A stretch of 64,000 nt of DNA from Corinectria fuckeliana (Eukaryota; Ascomycota; Sordariomycetes; Hypocreales; Nectriaceae). The notes beneath the pieces were generated by a model. It was not told the DNA's origin, did no database searches, and saw nothing but the letters and a program-made list of their open reading frames with translations. The translations under genes were made by a program, and so were the position numbers. Of this stretch, positions 22,385 to 34,477 are shown in pieces (within the stretch, counting starts at the first letter, position 1; every line of letters starts with the position of its first letter). Location of the stretch: NCBI GenBank assembly GCA_019137255.1, contig WPDH01000057.1:1-64000 (forward strand), given 5' to 3'.

Positions 22385-24506
22385 CTAAGAGAGCACCTGA
22401 AAGACGACCCGGTCGACAATGGTCTGCACGCTAATTGGTTCGCTGGCGGTGGCAGGGTCGGAGGACCAGGTCCACTTGTTGGTGGAGGGCCGGTCGTCGA
22501 CGAGCGAGGTGCTCGTGACGACAAGGGACGGCGCGGCGTTGACGTCGACGATGTCGAAGGCCAGCTCAAAGCCCTCCTTTTCGGAATCGCAGATGGAGGT
22601 GCCGCGGACGCTCTTGATCCACTCGGAGCCGGGGGCGGGGGCGGGGAGCCGGGGGAGGAAGTGCTCGGTGAGGGCGCGGGCGGTGGCGGTGCGGAGGTAG
22701 TCGGCGAGGGCCTTGAGGTCCGGGTAGCCGTCCTTGTAGGGCGGGCAGATGGCGGCGAGCGGCGAGGCGGGCGGGAGCAGCACGTTGAAGTAGGTGGCGG
22801 TGACGGGGAAGAGGAACGTGCGGCCGCGGACGGCGAGGGCGATGTCCGGGAGGAGGGCGACGTCGGCGGTGAAGTCGATGGGGTTGAGCATGTTGCGGAT
22901 CATGGTCTGCGAGGCCGAGGGCTGGTTGGGGCCGGCGTCGGCGTCGGGCGGCGGCGGCGAGGACGGAGACGTGCGGAGGGTGAAGCGCGCGGGCATGCCA
23001 GCCTCGTCCAGCGACCGGACGAGGGCGCCGATGTGGGCGGCGCAGGCGCGGACGTTGCGCATGTGCATGAGGCGCGCGATGATGGGCCGCAGGAGGGCGC
23101 ACGTCTGCTGGCCGCGGTTCCGGGGGATGTGCGGAGGCATGGGCCGGGTGCGCATGAGCTCGTTGTGTCGGTGGGCGTAGCTGAGGAGGATGTGCAGCGC
23201 GAGGGACACGGTCTCGGCCGTGTCGTTGTCGGGGAGGCTGTCCTCCGAGGGCTGGGAGCCCAGGGGCACCAGCTCCACGGCGACGCTAGACGTGTCGTCG
23301 AGGGCGCATGCGAGGCTGGATCCGGTGGGCTTGACGTCGTACGCGGCGAGGGTGCGCGCCTCGCGGGTGAGCTCGTGCCACAGTTCTTGCGAGAAGATGG
23401 TGTTTCGGGCTTCGAGGACGCGGGCCTCGAGGGGGGCGTCGTCGGTGGTCTGCGCCGGCAGAGCGGAGCGGCCGGTGACCTGGCCTTCCTTTTGGTACGT
23501 TACCACTATGCGCTCGGAGACGCCGCCCAACCGGCCGCAGTCGAGCTGGACGGCGCCGTCGACACCGCGCCTCATAGGGGCGAGGCCGTTGCTTCTAAAC
23601 TCCTGGGCGGCTAGGTCACGTCAGGTCAGCATCGGCCGTTGAGGGATAGAGAGGGAGCAGCGGTGGCTTGGGCGGCTTTACCTTCGGAGAAGCCAAAGCG
23701 CACCCCGAGACTGTGTCGTTCCTGGGGGACCTTGGATATGGACCACCCGCTCTTCTGCACGGCGACAATCTCCTCCCAGTACTTGCCCTCGGCGGCGATC
23801 TCGCGCTGCAGGAACGCGCCGGCGGCGTCGGCGGCGTCGCGCGTCTTGTTGATCTCCATGAGGGTCCAGCCCATGGCCACCTCCTCCTGGTCCTTGACCT
23901 TGGCTGGGGTGACGTTGGAGTCGTCGAGCTTGTCGGCGCCCATGGTGCCGATGCCGACCATGTCGCGTAGGCCCTGCGACAGCGTGGCGCCGGCCTGTGT
24001 CGGGTTCTGCTTGGAGAGGAGCAGCGAGAGGAAGTCGAGCGTGAGCAGCGCCGTGTTGCCCGCGATGCTTTGAGGGGGGGCAGTTGTTAGCTTTGGGGGG
24101 TTGTCGCCAAAGGAAGCTCCCTAGCGAGCCTCTATATGAGAGACCTTGACCCTCTCCAGGGCGTAGGTGGACGCGGGGGTCGAACATACTCGATATTCCT
24201 CAGCACCTCCATGCGCGCCTCATTGGGGTCCTTCTCGTCGTCGTCGTCCCCATCGCCATCCCCGTCCCCGTCCTCGCCGCCGGCCTCGGACATGTCGACG
24301 TCCTCGTCGGCCGCCTCGCCATTCCCGCTGCCGCTCTGCACGCGCGCGCGGACGTCCTCGCGCAGCTTGCCCTCGGTGACGCTCCGGAAGCCGCCGGGCT
24401 GGGCGTTGACGCGGGCGATGAATTCGGCGAGGTTCTTGGGCTTGCGGTCGGCGACGGGGTGCGGCCGCAGGGAGAGCGGCGGGCCATCGTCGTCGCCGGG
24501 CGCCAT
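22385..24506 (-). CDS. MED17: Mediator complex subunit 17
   Basis: Three exons on the minus strand, 24506-24190, 24067-23682 and 23610-22385, all join in phase to give 642 residues. Introns are 24189-24068 (GTATGT) and 23681-23611 (GTAAAG...CTAG). The N-terminus PPLSLRPHPVADRKPKNLAE, then IAGNTALLTLDFLSLLLSK (helical core) and WSISKVPQERHSLGVRFGF are typical of fungal Med17/Srb4. An acidic Asp/Glu stretch follows the first 60 residues. Med17 is the central scaffold of the Mediator head module, contacts RNA polymerase II and TFIIB, and is essential for most transcription in yeast. GC content is high in exon 3. The gene converges with the Uls1-like gene. Confidence 0.9.
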
Positions 24507-25169
24507 TATTTCCTTTCGAGAGAGGGCCGCGCCCGCAAGCTGGGAGACGGGGGCGTGGAGCTGAAGTCGAGTTGGTGGCGTAGAAGGATTGGGATCGTGT
24601 TGGCCAGTGGTGAGGTGCGAGTCGACGTTTGGTTTTGTTGACGAAGTTGGAGTTGAGACGGCGGCGGGAGGTTCAGGCTTGCTTGTGATGGTGTGGCGGC
24701 TAGTGGAGGCACTGGAGGGGCAAGTTTGTTAGTGCAGGCTAGTGGACCCAAGTACATATATTTAGTGAACCCTAGGCCGCAGGGTAAGGTCTTTTGTCAT
24801 CCGACAACTCAATTTCAACGTGCATCTATAAGAATCAACGTGATGATGTAGATTAAGGGTGACGTAAGGGATTATGACCTCTTGATGAGAGGTTAAACGT
24901 GGATAAATAATGCGCTTCTTTGTAGTTGAACCACGAGATGCAAGCAGCTTCCCACTTGGCAACACCGGCCAGGACTTTTAATCCCAGAGCATTGGTGCAA
25001 GGGGATGACAGCGACATTATAACGTTCGTGGACAGAAATCAATCAGGTAATTAATATTCTATATGCTCTATTTAACGCGCTGGCTCGGAATGCTCCACAC
25101 AAATAACCCGCTACTGGATGCAGAGTCAACAGCCTTCGCCGAATCTATAAAACTTCAAGGACAACCGCT
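24507..25169. other. Intergenic region: MED17 promoter and channel 3' end
   Basis: 663 bp between two minus-strand genes. No additional gene, RNA or repeat recognised. Confidence 0.5.
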
Positions 25170-27465
25170 CTAAATATCCCTCGGTCTAGGACTTGGACAC
25201 GCACTGACAGACGCACTCGCGCCTCGGCTGTGGCCAGGACGCTCTTCGTCCGCCTCACCCACGGACCCGTCCGGCCCCGTCGTCTCCCGCCGCAGCAGCC
25301 GCCACCGCCGCAGCTTCGACCGCGGGTTGTCGCCCAGCATCGTCGGCATCAGGTCGTCCTCGAGGATGGGCACCTCGGACAGCGGATCCAGCCGGTCGAT
25401 GACGTCTGCAATGTCCGGGGGCGGCGCGGCGCGGAACACGGCCTGGACGTCGCCGTACGGCGAGAAGCTCATGAACTGCCACTTGGACGGCCGCTTGGCC
25501 GGGCCGGTCTGCGCCGCGAAGCGTCGCCGCTCGCACAGGCTAATAAGCAGCAGCGTGAAGAAGTTGAGCGTGCGGATCAGCGCCACGTTGATGACGTGGA
25601 AGACGCGCGCCGACACCGCCAGCTTCAGCGGCAGGAGGACGAGCAGCGCGACGATGTTGAAGGGCGGCGGGTAGGCGAAGATGGAGTCGCTCTTGACGCC
25701 CTCGAACGTCAGCACGGCGCGGCGGAACATGATCTCGGCCGTCTCGTCGGCGATGATCTTGGAGAAGGTGTTGGTGAGCATGGCGATCAGGATAGTCAAG
25801 AACAGCGTGTTGCCCAGGAAGGCAAACGAGATCATGAGCGCCGGGCCGAGGATGGTGTGGAAGCGCACCGACTCCTCGATGCCCTCGCCGTCTAGCCCGA
25901 ACCAGATCCAGAGCATCCACTTGCCGACCACGACCCAGCTGAACTCCTCGCGGCCGTCGTTGCCGGCGGCCACGAGCCACTGCAGCGCGAGCAGGAAGCC
26001 CGTGAAGCACCACGTCGCCAGGAACGTCAGCACCGTAAAGTCCCGCATCATGGCGTGCAGCGAGATGAAGACGATGTTGTTGGGCAGCAGGTTGAAGGCG
26101 ACGCGCGTCAGCATGATGGGCGCCGCCACGCAGAGGATGGGCAGCCCCCAGCCGCTGTGCAGCTGGTCGAGCAGAAGATCGGACAGGCGGGCGACGAGGT
26201 AGGCGCCGAAGATGGACGTGAAGGTGACGTCGAGAAAGGCCCACAGGTTCTGGGCGTGCACCTCCCAGCCGTGCTCGACGATGGCCGCCAGCTTCTCGAG
26301 GACCCAGCCCGCCGTGTAGACGATGAAGGCGAACTCCCACGGGTTGAACGCGGAGTGCCGGGAGACCATGGTCATGACGTAGAGGCCGAGAAGAAGGACG
26401 AACTGGAACAGCTCGATGAGGTTCCGCGTCCGGGGCACGATCAGGCGGTGGTGGTTCAGGAGAGGGGCCTTGCGAGGGTCGTAGAGGGAGATGGGGCGGC
26501 GCTTGTAGTGATCCGGGAGGATGTCCATGAGGGACTGGGGCGTGTAGACGATCTCGCCGTCGTGGACCGCGTCGACGGCGCGCTGACAGGCCGACGAGCT
26601 GATGAAGGTCTTGCTCTCCGAGAGGATGGCAAGCTCCAGGGCGGTGACCTTCTTCTCGTTGCCCTTGCGCTCCTGGCCGGGAGATGCCGACTGGCCTCCC
26701 CGGTTCCGGCCCCGGCGCGCGACGTGATCCGGGGCGCCCTGGAAGGGATCGAAGCCCTCGACGAGGATGTGCGCAAGCAGCAAAAGGCCCCGGGGCCCTG
26801 GGTTGTCCTCGTGGAAGCGGCGAAGGACCCGGCTGGCGAGCAGCTCGCACAGCGTGGCGCGGGCGACGTTGACGCTCTGGTGGACCGTCTTGGACTGGTC
26901 TCGCAGGAACGAGACGCGGTTGGCCAGCAAGCAGTAGACTGCGACCGGACTGTCAGACGAGGCTCCCGGAGACGAGTGGTGGAAAAGCGAACTCACCGAC
27001 CGAGATGTCGTCCGGGTTGTAGAGCCGGTCGACTAGTGGCCTCACCACAAGGGCGTTCATCTTGGGGTCCCTGAAGTGTTCCAGGGTGTAAGGGTCATCT
27101 GAAGGATTCCGTTAGTGGCCGTGGCCTTTTTTTCTTTCGACAAGGAGCACAACGCCTTGTCTCTCCGGAGCACGTACCGATGCTTGCCAGCACTAGACGC
27201 CGCACTCTGCACTCAAGAGGTGTTAGCACGGCTGGGGTTCCCTCTTCCATCCTCACACGTGGGCAGCGGGGCAGATTTACCGGTGAATCGTCATGTACAC
27301 GGGGAGGACCTCTGGGGCGAGGTTGAGCGTGGATCTACTGCCATCGTCAAGGCACGCCTTTGCCTCAGCGTCGTCCGGGCCCGAGAGGAAGGCGTCGTCA
27401 TCGTCGTCCTCGTCGTCCACAGGCCGCAGCCAGTCGCCGTTGCGCTCGGAGCTGGAGCGCGTCAT
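25170..27465 (-). CDS. TRPY/Yvc1-type vacuolar cation channel
   Basis: Four exons, 27465-27281, 27206-27178 (only 29 nt), 27098-26997 and 26938-25170, join in phase to give 694 residues. The N-terminal region reads VYMTIHRVRRLVLASIDDPY, then NALVVRPLVDRLYNPDDISV and YCLLANRVSFLRDQS, a signature of fungal Yvc1 homologues. Several hydrophobic segments follow (LIELFQFVLLLGLYVMTMV, ILCVAAPIMLTRVAFNLLP, FTVLTFLATWCFTGFLLALQ). A pore region around WMLWIWFGLDGEG comes before the last helix GNTLFLTILIAMLTNTFSKI. Yvc1 releases calcium from the vacuole in response to stretch, calcium and oxidants. The C-terminal tail contains acidic residues (PILEDDL) that may correspond to the calcium-sensing acidic cluster of Yvc1. 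The start at 27465 is followed by an Asp-rich stretch. Confidence 0.88.
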
Positions 27466-28461
27466 GATGGGGCTTTTTCGGACAGTTGCAGCTCCACAGG
27501 TGAAGCCTCCAAGCCGGGGTGATGATTGTCAGACCCTCTGCGCGCCCAGGAGCAATGAAGAGAGGTTCACGATGTCCAGGAGAAACAGAAGGCTGAGACC
27601 CTGAATGTCTGATTTGGAGCAACAACCTTCGAAACCCCTGAGATTCGGGGTCCATGGGGAGCCAATCGGTAACGCGTACGCGCCGATGACCCGCCCCGCC
27701 GGCTCCGACAGATTATCATTCTTCTAATCTAAGTAGCGCATGGGTGGACTTCCATTGTACATAGTAGGTACATGTAGGTACATAATAATTAGTGCAAAGG
27801 AGTTCTGCTGCTAACAAGTACAACATGTAGCCTTTGACGACGCTGGGGTTGTCGACAACTATTGGTGCCCGAGAACGCAGCTATCTCACTAGGTATCGTG
27901 GCCCGTGGTGATGGAAATGACGGCTTACACTGCCACCCCAAGCCTCCTCGTAGGCTCGTTCTAGCGCACCCTACCGGAACTTACCGGTGATGAGCTGGGG
28001 ATGTATGATAGGTCAGGCTCGCAAGAGACAGTCTAGGCGTGCTAGAACGCCTTGATTACAGCCCTATGGATATGAAGGGTCCAGGATGGTGAAGCTAAGA
28101 GCTCCCTTGCGCTAGTATCCAATGTTGAGATCTCAGCACAGAATGAACCGACTTATTTTGCCGGTTTGTATTACCGAGTTCTACGTCTAGTTGACACGAA
28201 TGCAGCTGATTTGATCTGACATAATGTGGTTGATTGAATTTTATCATTTATTTATTGTATTTGTTTCATGTAACGTAGCTGGCGTGCCTGTAGCACTCGC
28301 TGGCTTGGTGGGCAGATTGGACTTCAACTCGCCAACTCAAGTCCTCAGTTAGATCATCCAGCATAGAACCGCCTTTTTACTTCTTATGGACTATGATACA
28401 CGGTGACCGGCTCTCTCAAGAGCCAGCACCCGTCTAGGTAGTGGGTGGGCGGGATGGCATC
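27466..28461. other. Intergenic region, no gene seen
   Basis: 996 bp between the channel 5' end and the fumarase 3' end. It has a small TAGGTAC motif group at about 27766-27783 and is otherwise unremarkable. It should contain the channel promoter. Confidence 0.5.
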
Positions 28462-28941
28462 TTAACCCTTGTAGGGTGAGGGGCCGACCATCAGCTCGGG
28501 CTTCACCAGAGTGTCGAACTCCGCCTCGGTCAGAGCGTTGAGCTCGAGAGCGCTCTCTTTGAGCGTCAGACCCTTCTTGTGAGCGTTCTTGGCCACCTTG
28601 CTGGCCATATCGTAGCCGATCTTGGGGTTTAGGCAGGTCACCAGCATGAGACTGAGCCTTGTTAGCAATTATGCGCTTCTGAGACAAAGAGACAATCGTG
28701 TCTTGTGGCATCCGGGATTACTTACGACTCCTTCATGATGCTGGCAATCTTCTCCTCGTTTGCCTGGAGACCGGCAACCAGGTTCTTCTCGAACGAGCGC
28801 ATGCCGTCGGCGAGCAGGCGGGAGCTGTGGAGGAGGTTGCGGATGACAAGGGGCTTGTAGACGTTGAGCTCGAACTGGCCGTTCATGCCGCCAATGGTGG
28901 TGGCGACGTTGTTGCCCATGACCTGGGCGCAGAGCATGGTG

Positions 28942-28982
<41 letters not shown>

Positions 28983-30328
28983 GCTGGAGCCGGGCTCGTT
29001 CTCAGGCAGGTTGAGCTCGCCGAGGCCGCAGCGGGGGCCGCTGCCAAGATAGCGGATGTCCTGGGCGATCTTGGTGAGGGACGTGGCGAGAGTGTTGAGG
29101 GAGCCGTGGGCCTGGACGATGGCGTCGTGGGCGGCGAGCGACTCGAACTTGTTAGGGGCCGTCTTGAACTCGGTGCCGGTCATCTTGGTGACCTCCTCGG
29201 CGATTGCCTCGGCGAAGCCCTCGAAGGTGTTGATGCCGGTTCCGACAGCGGTACCGCCCTGGGCGAGCAGACGCAGGTCAGGCAGGGAGCTCTCGACGCG
29301 CTTGATGCTGAAGTCAAGCTGGGCGACGTAGCCAGAGAATTCCTGGGCAAGGGTGAGGGGGGTGGCGTCCTGGAGATGGGTGCGACCGATCTTGATAATC
29401 TTCTTGGCCTCGAACTCGTCGACCTTGGCCTGGAGGGCGGCGCGGAGGGAGTGCAGCGCGGGGAGGAGCTCGCTCTCGAGGTCGAGGACGGCGGCGATGT
29501 GCATGACGGTGGGGAAGGTGTCGTTGGAGGAGGCGCTGCGGTTGACATGGTCGTTGGGGTGGACGGGCTTCTTGGAGCCCATTTTGCCGCCGAGGATCTC
29601 AATGGCACGGTTGGAGATGACCTCGTTGGCGTTCATGTTGGACTGGGTGCCAGAGCCGGTCTGCCAGACGACGAGGGGGAAGTGGTCGAGGAGCTTGCCG
29701 TCGGCAACCTCCTGGGCGGCCCGTTGGATGGCGGCACCGATCTCGGGATCTGCATTGGGCCGGAGAGTTAGTTTTGATATCTTCTGAGCTGGGTTCGTGG
29801 GATTCCCAATGCATCGCGAGACCGTTGCGCTGCTTCAAGTTTGGAAGACCAGGCCGGGCCGGTGCCGGCGCCATAGCCGGTCTTTGGTCCAGAACTTGCA
29901 ATTGCAAGACAACAGCGCTAGGAAGGACACAAGCAACAAGGGCAGTTGACAGTCCACGTACCGAGGCCATATCGCATGTTCACCGTGGCAGCCGCGCCCT
30001 TGAGAATACCAAAGGCCTTGACAATGGGCGGAGGCATGCGGTCTTGCGGCTGGTTGATCTTGAAGTTCTCGAGAGATCGCTCGGTCTGGGCGCCCCAGTA
30101 GCGGTCGGCGGGGACCTGGACCTCGCCAAAGGCGTCGCTCTCGGTTCGTGTCGCAGACATGTTGGACGAGGTGCTGTGGATGGCGCGGGCAAGTTGAAGA
30201 CCGGCCGTCCTGGCCGAGGAGGCTTGAAGACGTACCACTTGCGGGGAAATCTGGCATGTGGTCGCCCGAGGCAGGACCGCCTTCACAAGGCCCGAGGTCG
30301 CAGCGCGTCTTGTGACGGATCGGAGCAT
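28462..30328 (-). CDS. FUM1: Fumarate hydratase, class II (mitochondrial)
   Basis: Three exons, 30328-29962, 29749-28726 and 28651-28462, join in phase to give 526 residues. Introns are 29961-29750 and 28725-28652. The first about 56 residues are rich in Arg, Ser and Ala without acidic residues, a mitochondrial presequence. MSATRTESDAFGEVQVPADR then starts the mature enzyme. Class II motifs are complete: SGTQSNMN, HPNDHVNRSASSNDTFPT, GRTHLQDATPLTLAQEFSGY and the signature GSSIMPGKVNP. The enzyme interconverts fumarate and malate in the TCA cycle. Met57 (codon at 30160) lies just after the presequence and could give a cytosolic form. The protein is well conserved with no lesions. It is divergent from the acyl-CoA synthetase gene across 4.1 kb. 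Confidence 0.95.
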
Positions 30329-33300
30329 GATGGGCTAAGGCTTTTGGGTTCGAATTCTATACAGGCACGGAGAGAAGGGCGAAAGTCGAATAGTCGAAAC
30401 CAGGGACAGAGTTCCGAGAGTCCAATTGGGCAGCCGACTTGGGTTAGGGAGGGCTCATAGGACGAAAGGTCGGTGCGATGCGTCGAGGAGGACAATCCGC
30501 GCTCTTTTTTCTTTTCGGTCTTCGCTCCTTTTCCTGGCCGCTGCGAGTATTTATTTTCTAGCCCGCACACTTAATCTATGCGAGCCCCCCGGCCATCGGC
30601 GCAAGGTGAGGTATCCGCGCCTTCCGGGTATTTTTCGGTCCTCTAACGGGGCAACGGAGGGTTCGCTGGCAATTTATTTGCGCGGCTCGGTAGTGGACGC
30701 ATCTCCGATACAACCCGATCACCAACGCCGTTGAACCACGGCAAGGAATAATTTTACCGTCTCGGCAGCCATCGTGGCAGTTGCAGCTTGGGTTGTAAGA
30801 TATTTTGACCATGACCTATGAAGTTAGATTTCATCCCAGCGTGTTTCTTTTGTAGGTCCTTCATCTCTGTCCGTACCAGCTATGCCTACCTTAGCCACGT
30901 AAGCTTTTCGTCTTTCAGTTTGTTCGCGATTATTAGGGCCCACGGATACCGCCCTCTGGTTGTTGCAATTTCCTACTCGGACAACCGGACAACTCGTACT
31001 TAAGCATCCATATGCCATCAAAATCTGATAGTCTGACCGTTCCATATTCTTCATAGAATAGAGGCAAGCAGAGACACGTTAATCAGTAAGGTACTTTGAA
31101 GTGTCGATAAGGTAGCCTACTACCTACTAGCTTGGTGTATCCAACTTGGCGTTCCCAACCATCTTGATCAGTGATAAATCTCGATCGAGCAAGGAACAAG
31201 GAGAAGGCTGAGAGACGAAATACACACATTAGCCACACATTATAGTGCGTGGGCCAATCAAGTCTAAGTTGTCAACTGATTCTGTACTCTACGACGTGGT
31301 TGGCCGCATCGCGGCCCTCATGATCCCGGAAGCAGTCGCATTGAAGCGAAACTAGGGGGATACTCGATTAGGGAGGTTGTTGGACCTAGCAACTGCAAGC
31401 ACAAGGTAGAATATGCTCAAGTGGACCGGGGATGTGCAATCCCGAAAAGTAGCTGCTTCTGTGCTGATACAGGCGGGGCAGAGCTGCAGCAGTGTAGGTA
31501 GTTGAGTTGAAGATGTCTCGGGTGCTGGGGCAGTCTTCCACCCAGGCTCATCACAGGGTCGTGCAATCCGAGGGACGTCCAGCCAGAGGCAACCAAGACA
31601 TTCAAGGGCGTCAAAATGGGGTAAGTTCCGAAAGCTCTTGAGGGTTGGGGGTAGTTGATCATATATGACAAGACGACAACCTCAGGTCCTGGCTGTCGGT
31701 TATTGGTTGCCTCTAGATCAGAGAGATCGAGGGTTTGGTTTGGCTGCCGACGCCGTAGCAGCTGGTACTATGGATAATGCTCGTGCACACTGCGTAGGTC
31801 TTGATGTACGAAGTGGTAGCTGGCTTAATCGACGATGGCAGGTCGTGGACACATGTTTGGTTAGCAGTGACATGCATGCATCACCTCGGCTGCATGGACG
31901 GGTGAGCCGCGATGAAGAGGACATGAGAAGCAAGTCTAAAGCCGACGAGACCGGGGTAAGAGAGGTAGGCGGGCGTGCAGAGCCCGTGAACCGATCGACC
32001 AGGGGACTGGATAAGCCAATGTCCCCGGCCTTGAGTTTGGGGGACGATGGACAGAGGACGGGCGATCGCCGCTGAAAAGAGGAAGCAAATCGTAAGGTTG
32101 GATGGCTAGCAGCTTTTTTGTCATTCGTATGCTCTTGATGTTGACGTTGGAACGGGACCGGTGAAGCAACGGCATCATGAGATCATGAGATGTGGGCATT
32201 GAAATTGTTCTAGGACTAAAGATGAAAAGCGTTGGGGATGATACGCAAGTACCTAAGCTACTTAGGTCGGTAGGCAAGTAGGTAGAAAGTGAGGTACGAA
32301 TACACAACAGGCAGTGAACGGACCCCTCGGGATAGTTGAGTTTGTTTCTGTTGGATGAGGGGCCAATGGAAGGGCTAATGGAGCCAAAAGAAAGTGTGGC
32401 GTCTGGTGTTATGGAGTCGGATACGAAGTACTCTGGTTGCTGTACCTTTTGTCATGGGATTTTTCTTTTTGCGTTGGTTGATCTCTCATAGATATGTACT
32501 ATAGTAATGGTGTTTTTTCCAAGGTGCATTTTCTGTTTTTAGGCTTTCCCGTCTTTGCGCCTCATCCCCTTGATACGATCCGTACGGAATACTACCTGCC
32601 TGCCTCCGAGTCCTGTCCTTTGGCTGTGACAGTTGCTTCTTTGATCCCTTGGCGCCGTCGTGGTCAGCATGGGGGAAAACTTGGCGGGCCGAACGGACCT
32701 TGCGGAGGTACTGTACCTTGAGGCAACCCACAATGACGCGAGGATGCAGACACTCTTCACTCTCATTGATCAGTGTTACTACGAAGTATGTAGGCCCTAT
32801 ACATAGTAGTTACCAACTGGCGACAACTGGGGAAGGGTGAGGGAACTGGCATGGGCAGGGTGGATGACCACAACCCTGAAAAGACACATTCTTGACCCGA
32901 AACGAGAACGGACTTGAGTACCTAGTAGGTAGCTTATTAGGTAGTTATGAAAACAGTACACAACAGCCACAATGCGCCAACAAAGTATGCCCTCGCCCAA
33001 TAACTTTGCGCCGTTGCTGGCTGCAGTCGACGCAAATGAGCTTTTCGCTGACAGAGGCGACGATGCCTGATGACGGGCACAGCAAAACACGTTCGACCTA
33101 ATTACGTAGGTACATAGACTAGCTTGGAGGGCGCAGGCCAATTTGCAGGTTCGAGGTGCCCATCAGTGACGCAATTGAAAACATCCGACCTCTAGCGGGG
33201 CGAAGCTCCCCCTAGCTCCCCTGTCCGCCTACTCTTCCCAAGCAGCACCAGCGGCAACGATAGCGGCGCATTGGCTGAGCGCAACGCATTTGTTGATCTT

Positions 33301-34477
33301 CGAGGTGCGTGCTACGTTGTCGTTGGTGAGACGTTGTCCATCTCTTTTCTCTACTAAGTAGGTACCTAGTATGCTCGGGGGCACGAGGTACCTTAGGTTG
33401 TGCTCTGGGCCAGGTACCTCCTCCTATGTCTTGTGCAGATGCTGAACCTGGCTACAACTCTAAGACACCAAGACTAGCAAGTTAATTACTATGTAATTAG
33501 AGCCCCGAGCTACTGCTACCGGTGAACGAGTCATACCTAGCTACACAGTAAACTGGTTGGTACAAAACTAGAAAGATAAAGACAGGAGAACAGTGCAGAC
33601 GCGTCTTCTGGCCCGCTCTCCTACTACCTTCAGTTGTCTGTCTCAGCAATAAAAAAAAAAAAGAGGAAAAACAAACGCGTGAATGCTACGTACCTGGGTA
33701 GTGATCTAACCTGCACTGGCCTCGTTGTTGTTGGGGCCTTATTAGTGGACACCTGGGCAGGCCGCTGTGGCGCTGTGGTCTGGACCCGCCAAGAGCACTG
33801 GCCAGGCCGCTCCGCAACCCCAACAAGATACATAGTACATGCAGCCCGGCGAAGCGCTAGGGTACCTTCGAACATTAGTATTTTGTAGGTACTTCGCACT
33901 CTATAAGTTAATTCGTAGCAAGAGGAAGCTCCAAGATTCGGACAGGGTCAGTTTAACCCAGCCCTGCGAGCCGGGTCTAATCTGCACTGTTGCGTTTGCT
34001 TACGGGGGAGCTCTGGGAACGGTGGTGGTTGTTAGGCCAAAGTGGCTGGCGGGGTGGCACATTCAATTTCCGCCGGGCTCCCTCCAGAGCACCAAAGGTA
34101 CCTCCAACCCTACCTGAGCAACTTGCCCACCCAGGTACTGTAGCCTACTAGTAGTAGTAATACCCCCCCTGCCTTGCTCACCCACCCAAAATCACCTTCC
34201 CTGCTGCGCAGAAGCCTTTTGTTTGTGTCGCCTCCCATCCTCGCTTCGCCTTCGTCGTCGTCGTCGTCGTCTCTTCCGTCACATCCCTCTCACCTCGCTT
34301 TATCCTCTCCCTCCTCCTCCTCCGCGACACCTAAGATACCCGATCCCCCCCGATCTGCTACACTTCATCCCCTCAATTCCCTTCTGCCGCGTCCATTCGA
34401 CTCTTGGGCGCTCTCTTCTCCCCCCTCTCACCTTCCGTCACACCCGGCTGCTCTGATCCGAGCATCCCGCCGCCATC
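30329..34477. promoter_or_regulatory. 4.1-kb divergent intergenic region, no convincing gene
   Basis: It separates fumarase (minus) from acyl-CoA synthetase (plus). Open frames inside are short, lack recognisable domains and are arranged on both strands, so I do not call them. Features seen: TAGGTACC-type motif groups near 32255-32290, 33355-33420 and 33880-33893; a poly-A run near 33648-33662; and a C/T-rich leader with a TCG trinucleotide run at about 34253-34270 just upstream of the synthetase ATG. It may hold long promoters or a non-coding RNA. Confidence 0.5.

Noticed and set aside
22661..24073. Long plus-strand open frames (up to 317 codons) opposite MED17
   Set aside because: Antisense shadows of a GC-rich coding exon; the minus-strand frame has clear Med17 motifs and valid introns.
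26055..27074. 339-codon plus-strand open frame opposite the Yvc1-like gene
   Set aside because: Antisense shadow with Arg/Glu/Gly-biased composition; the opposite strand encodes the channel.
28698..29771. 357-codon plus-strand open frame opposite fumarase
   Set aside because: Antisense shadow; Gly/Glu/Val-rich and without a domain, while the minus strand encodes a complete fumarase.
31665..32075. 136-codon plus-strand open frame in the fumarase/acyl-CoA synthetase gap
   Set aside because: No domain, opposite-strand frames of similar length overlap it, and no start or splice context supports it.
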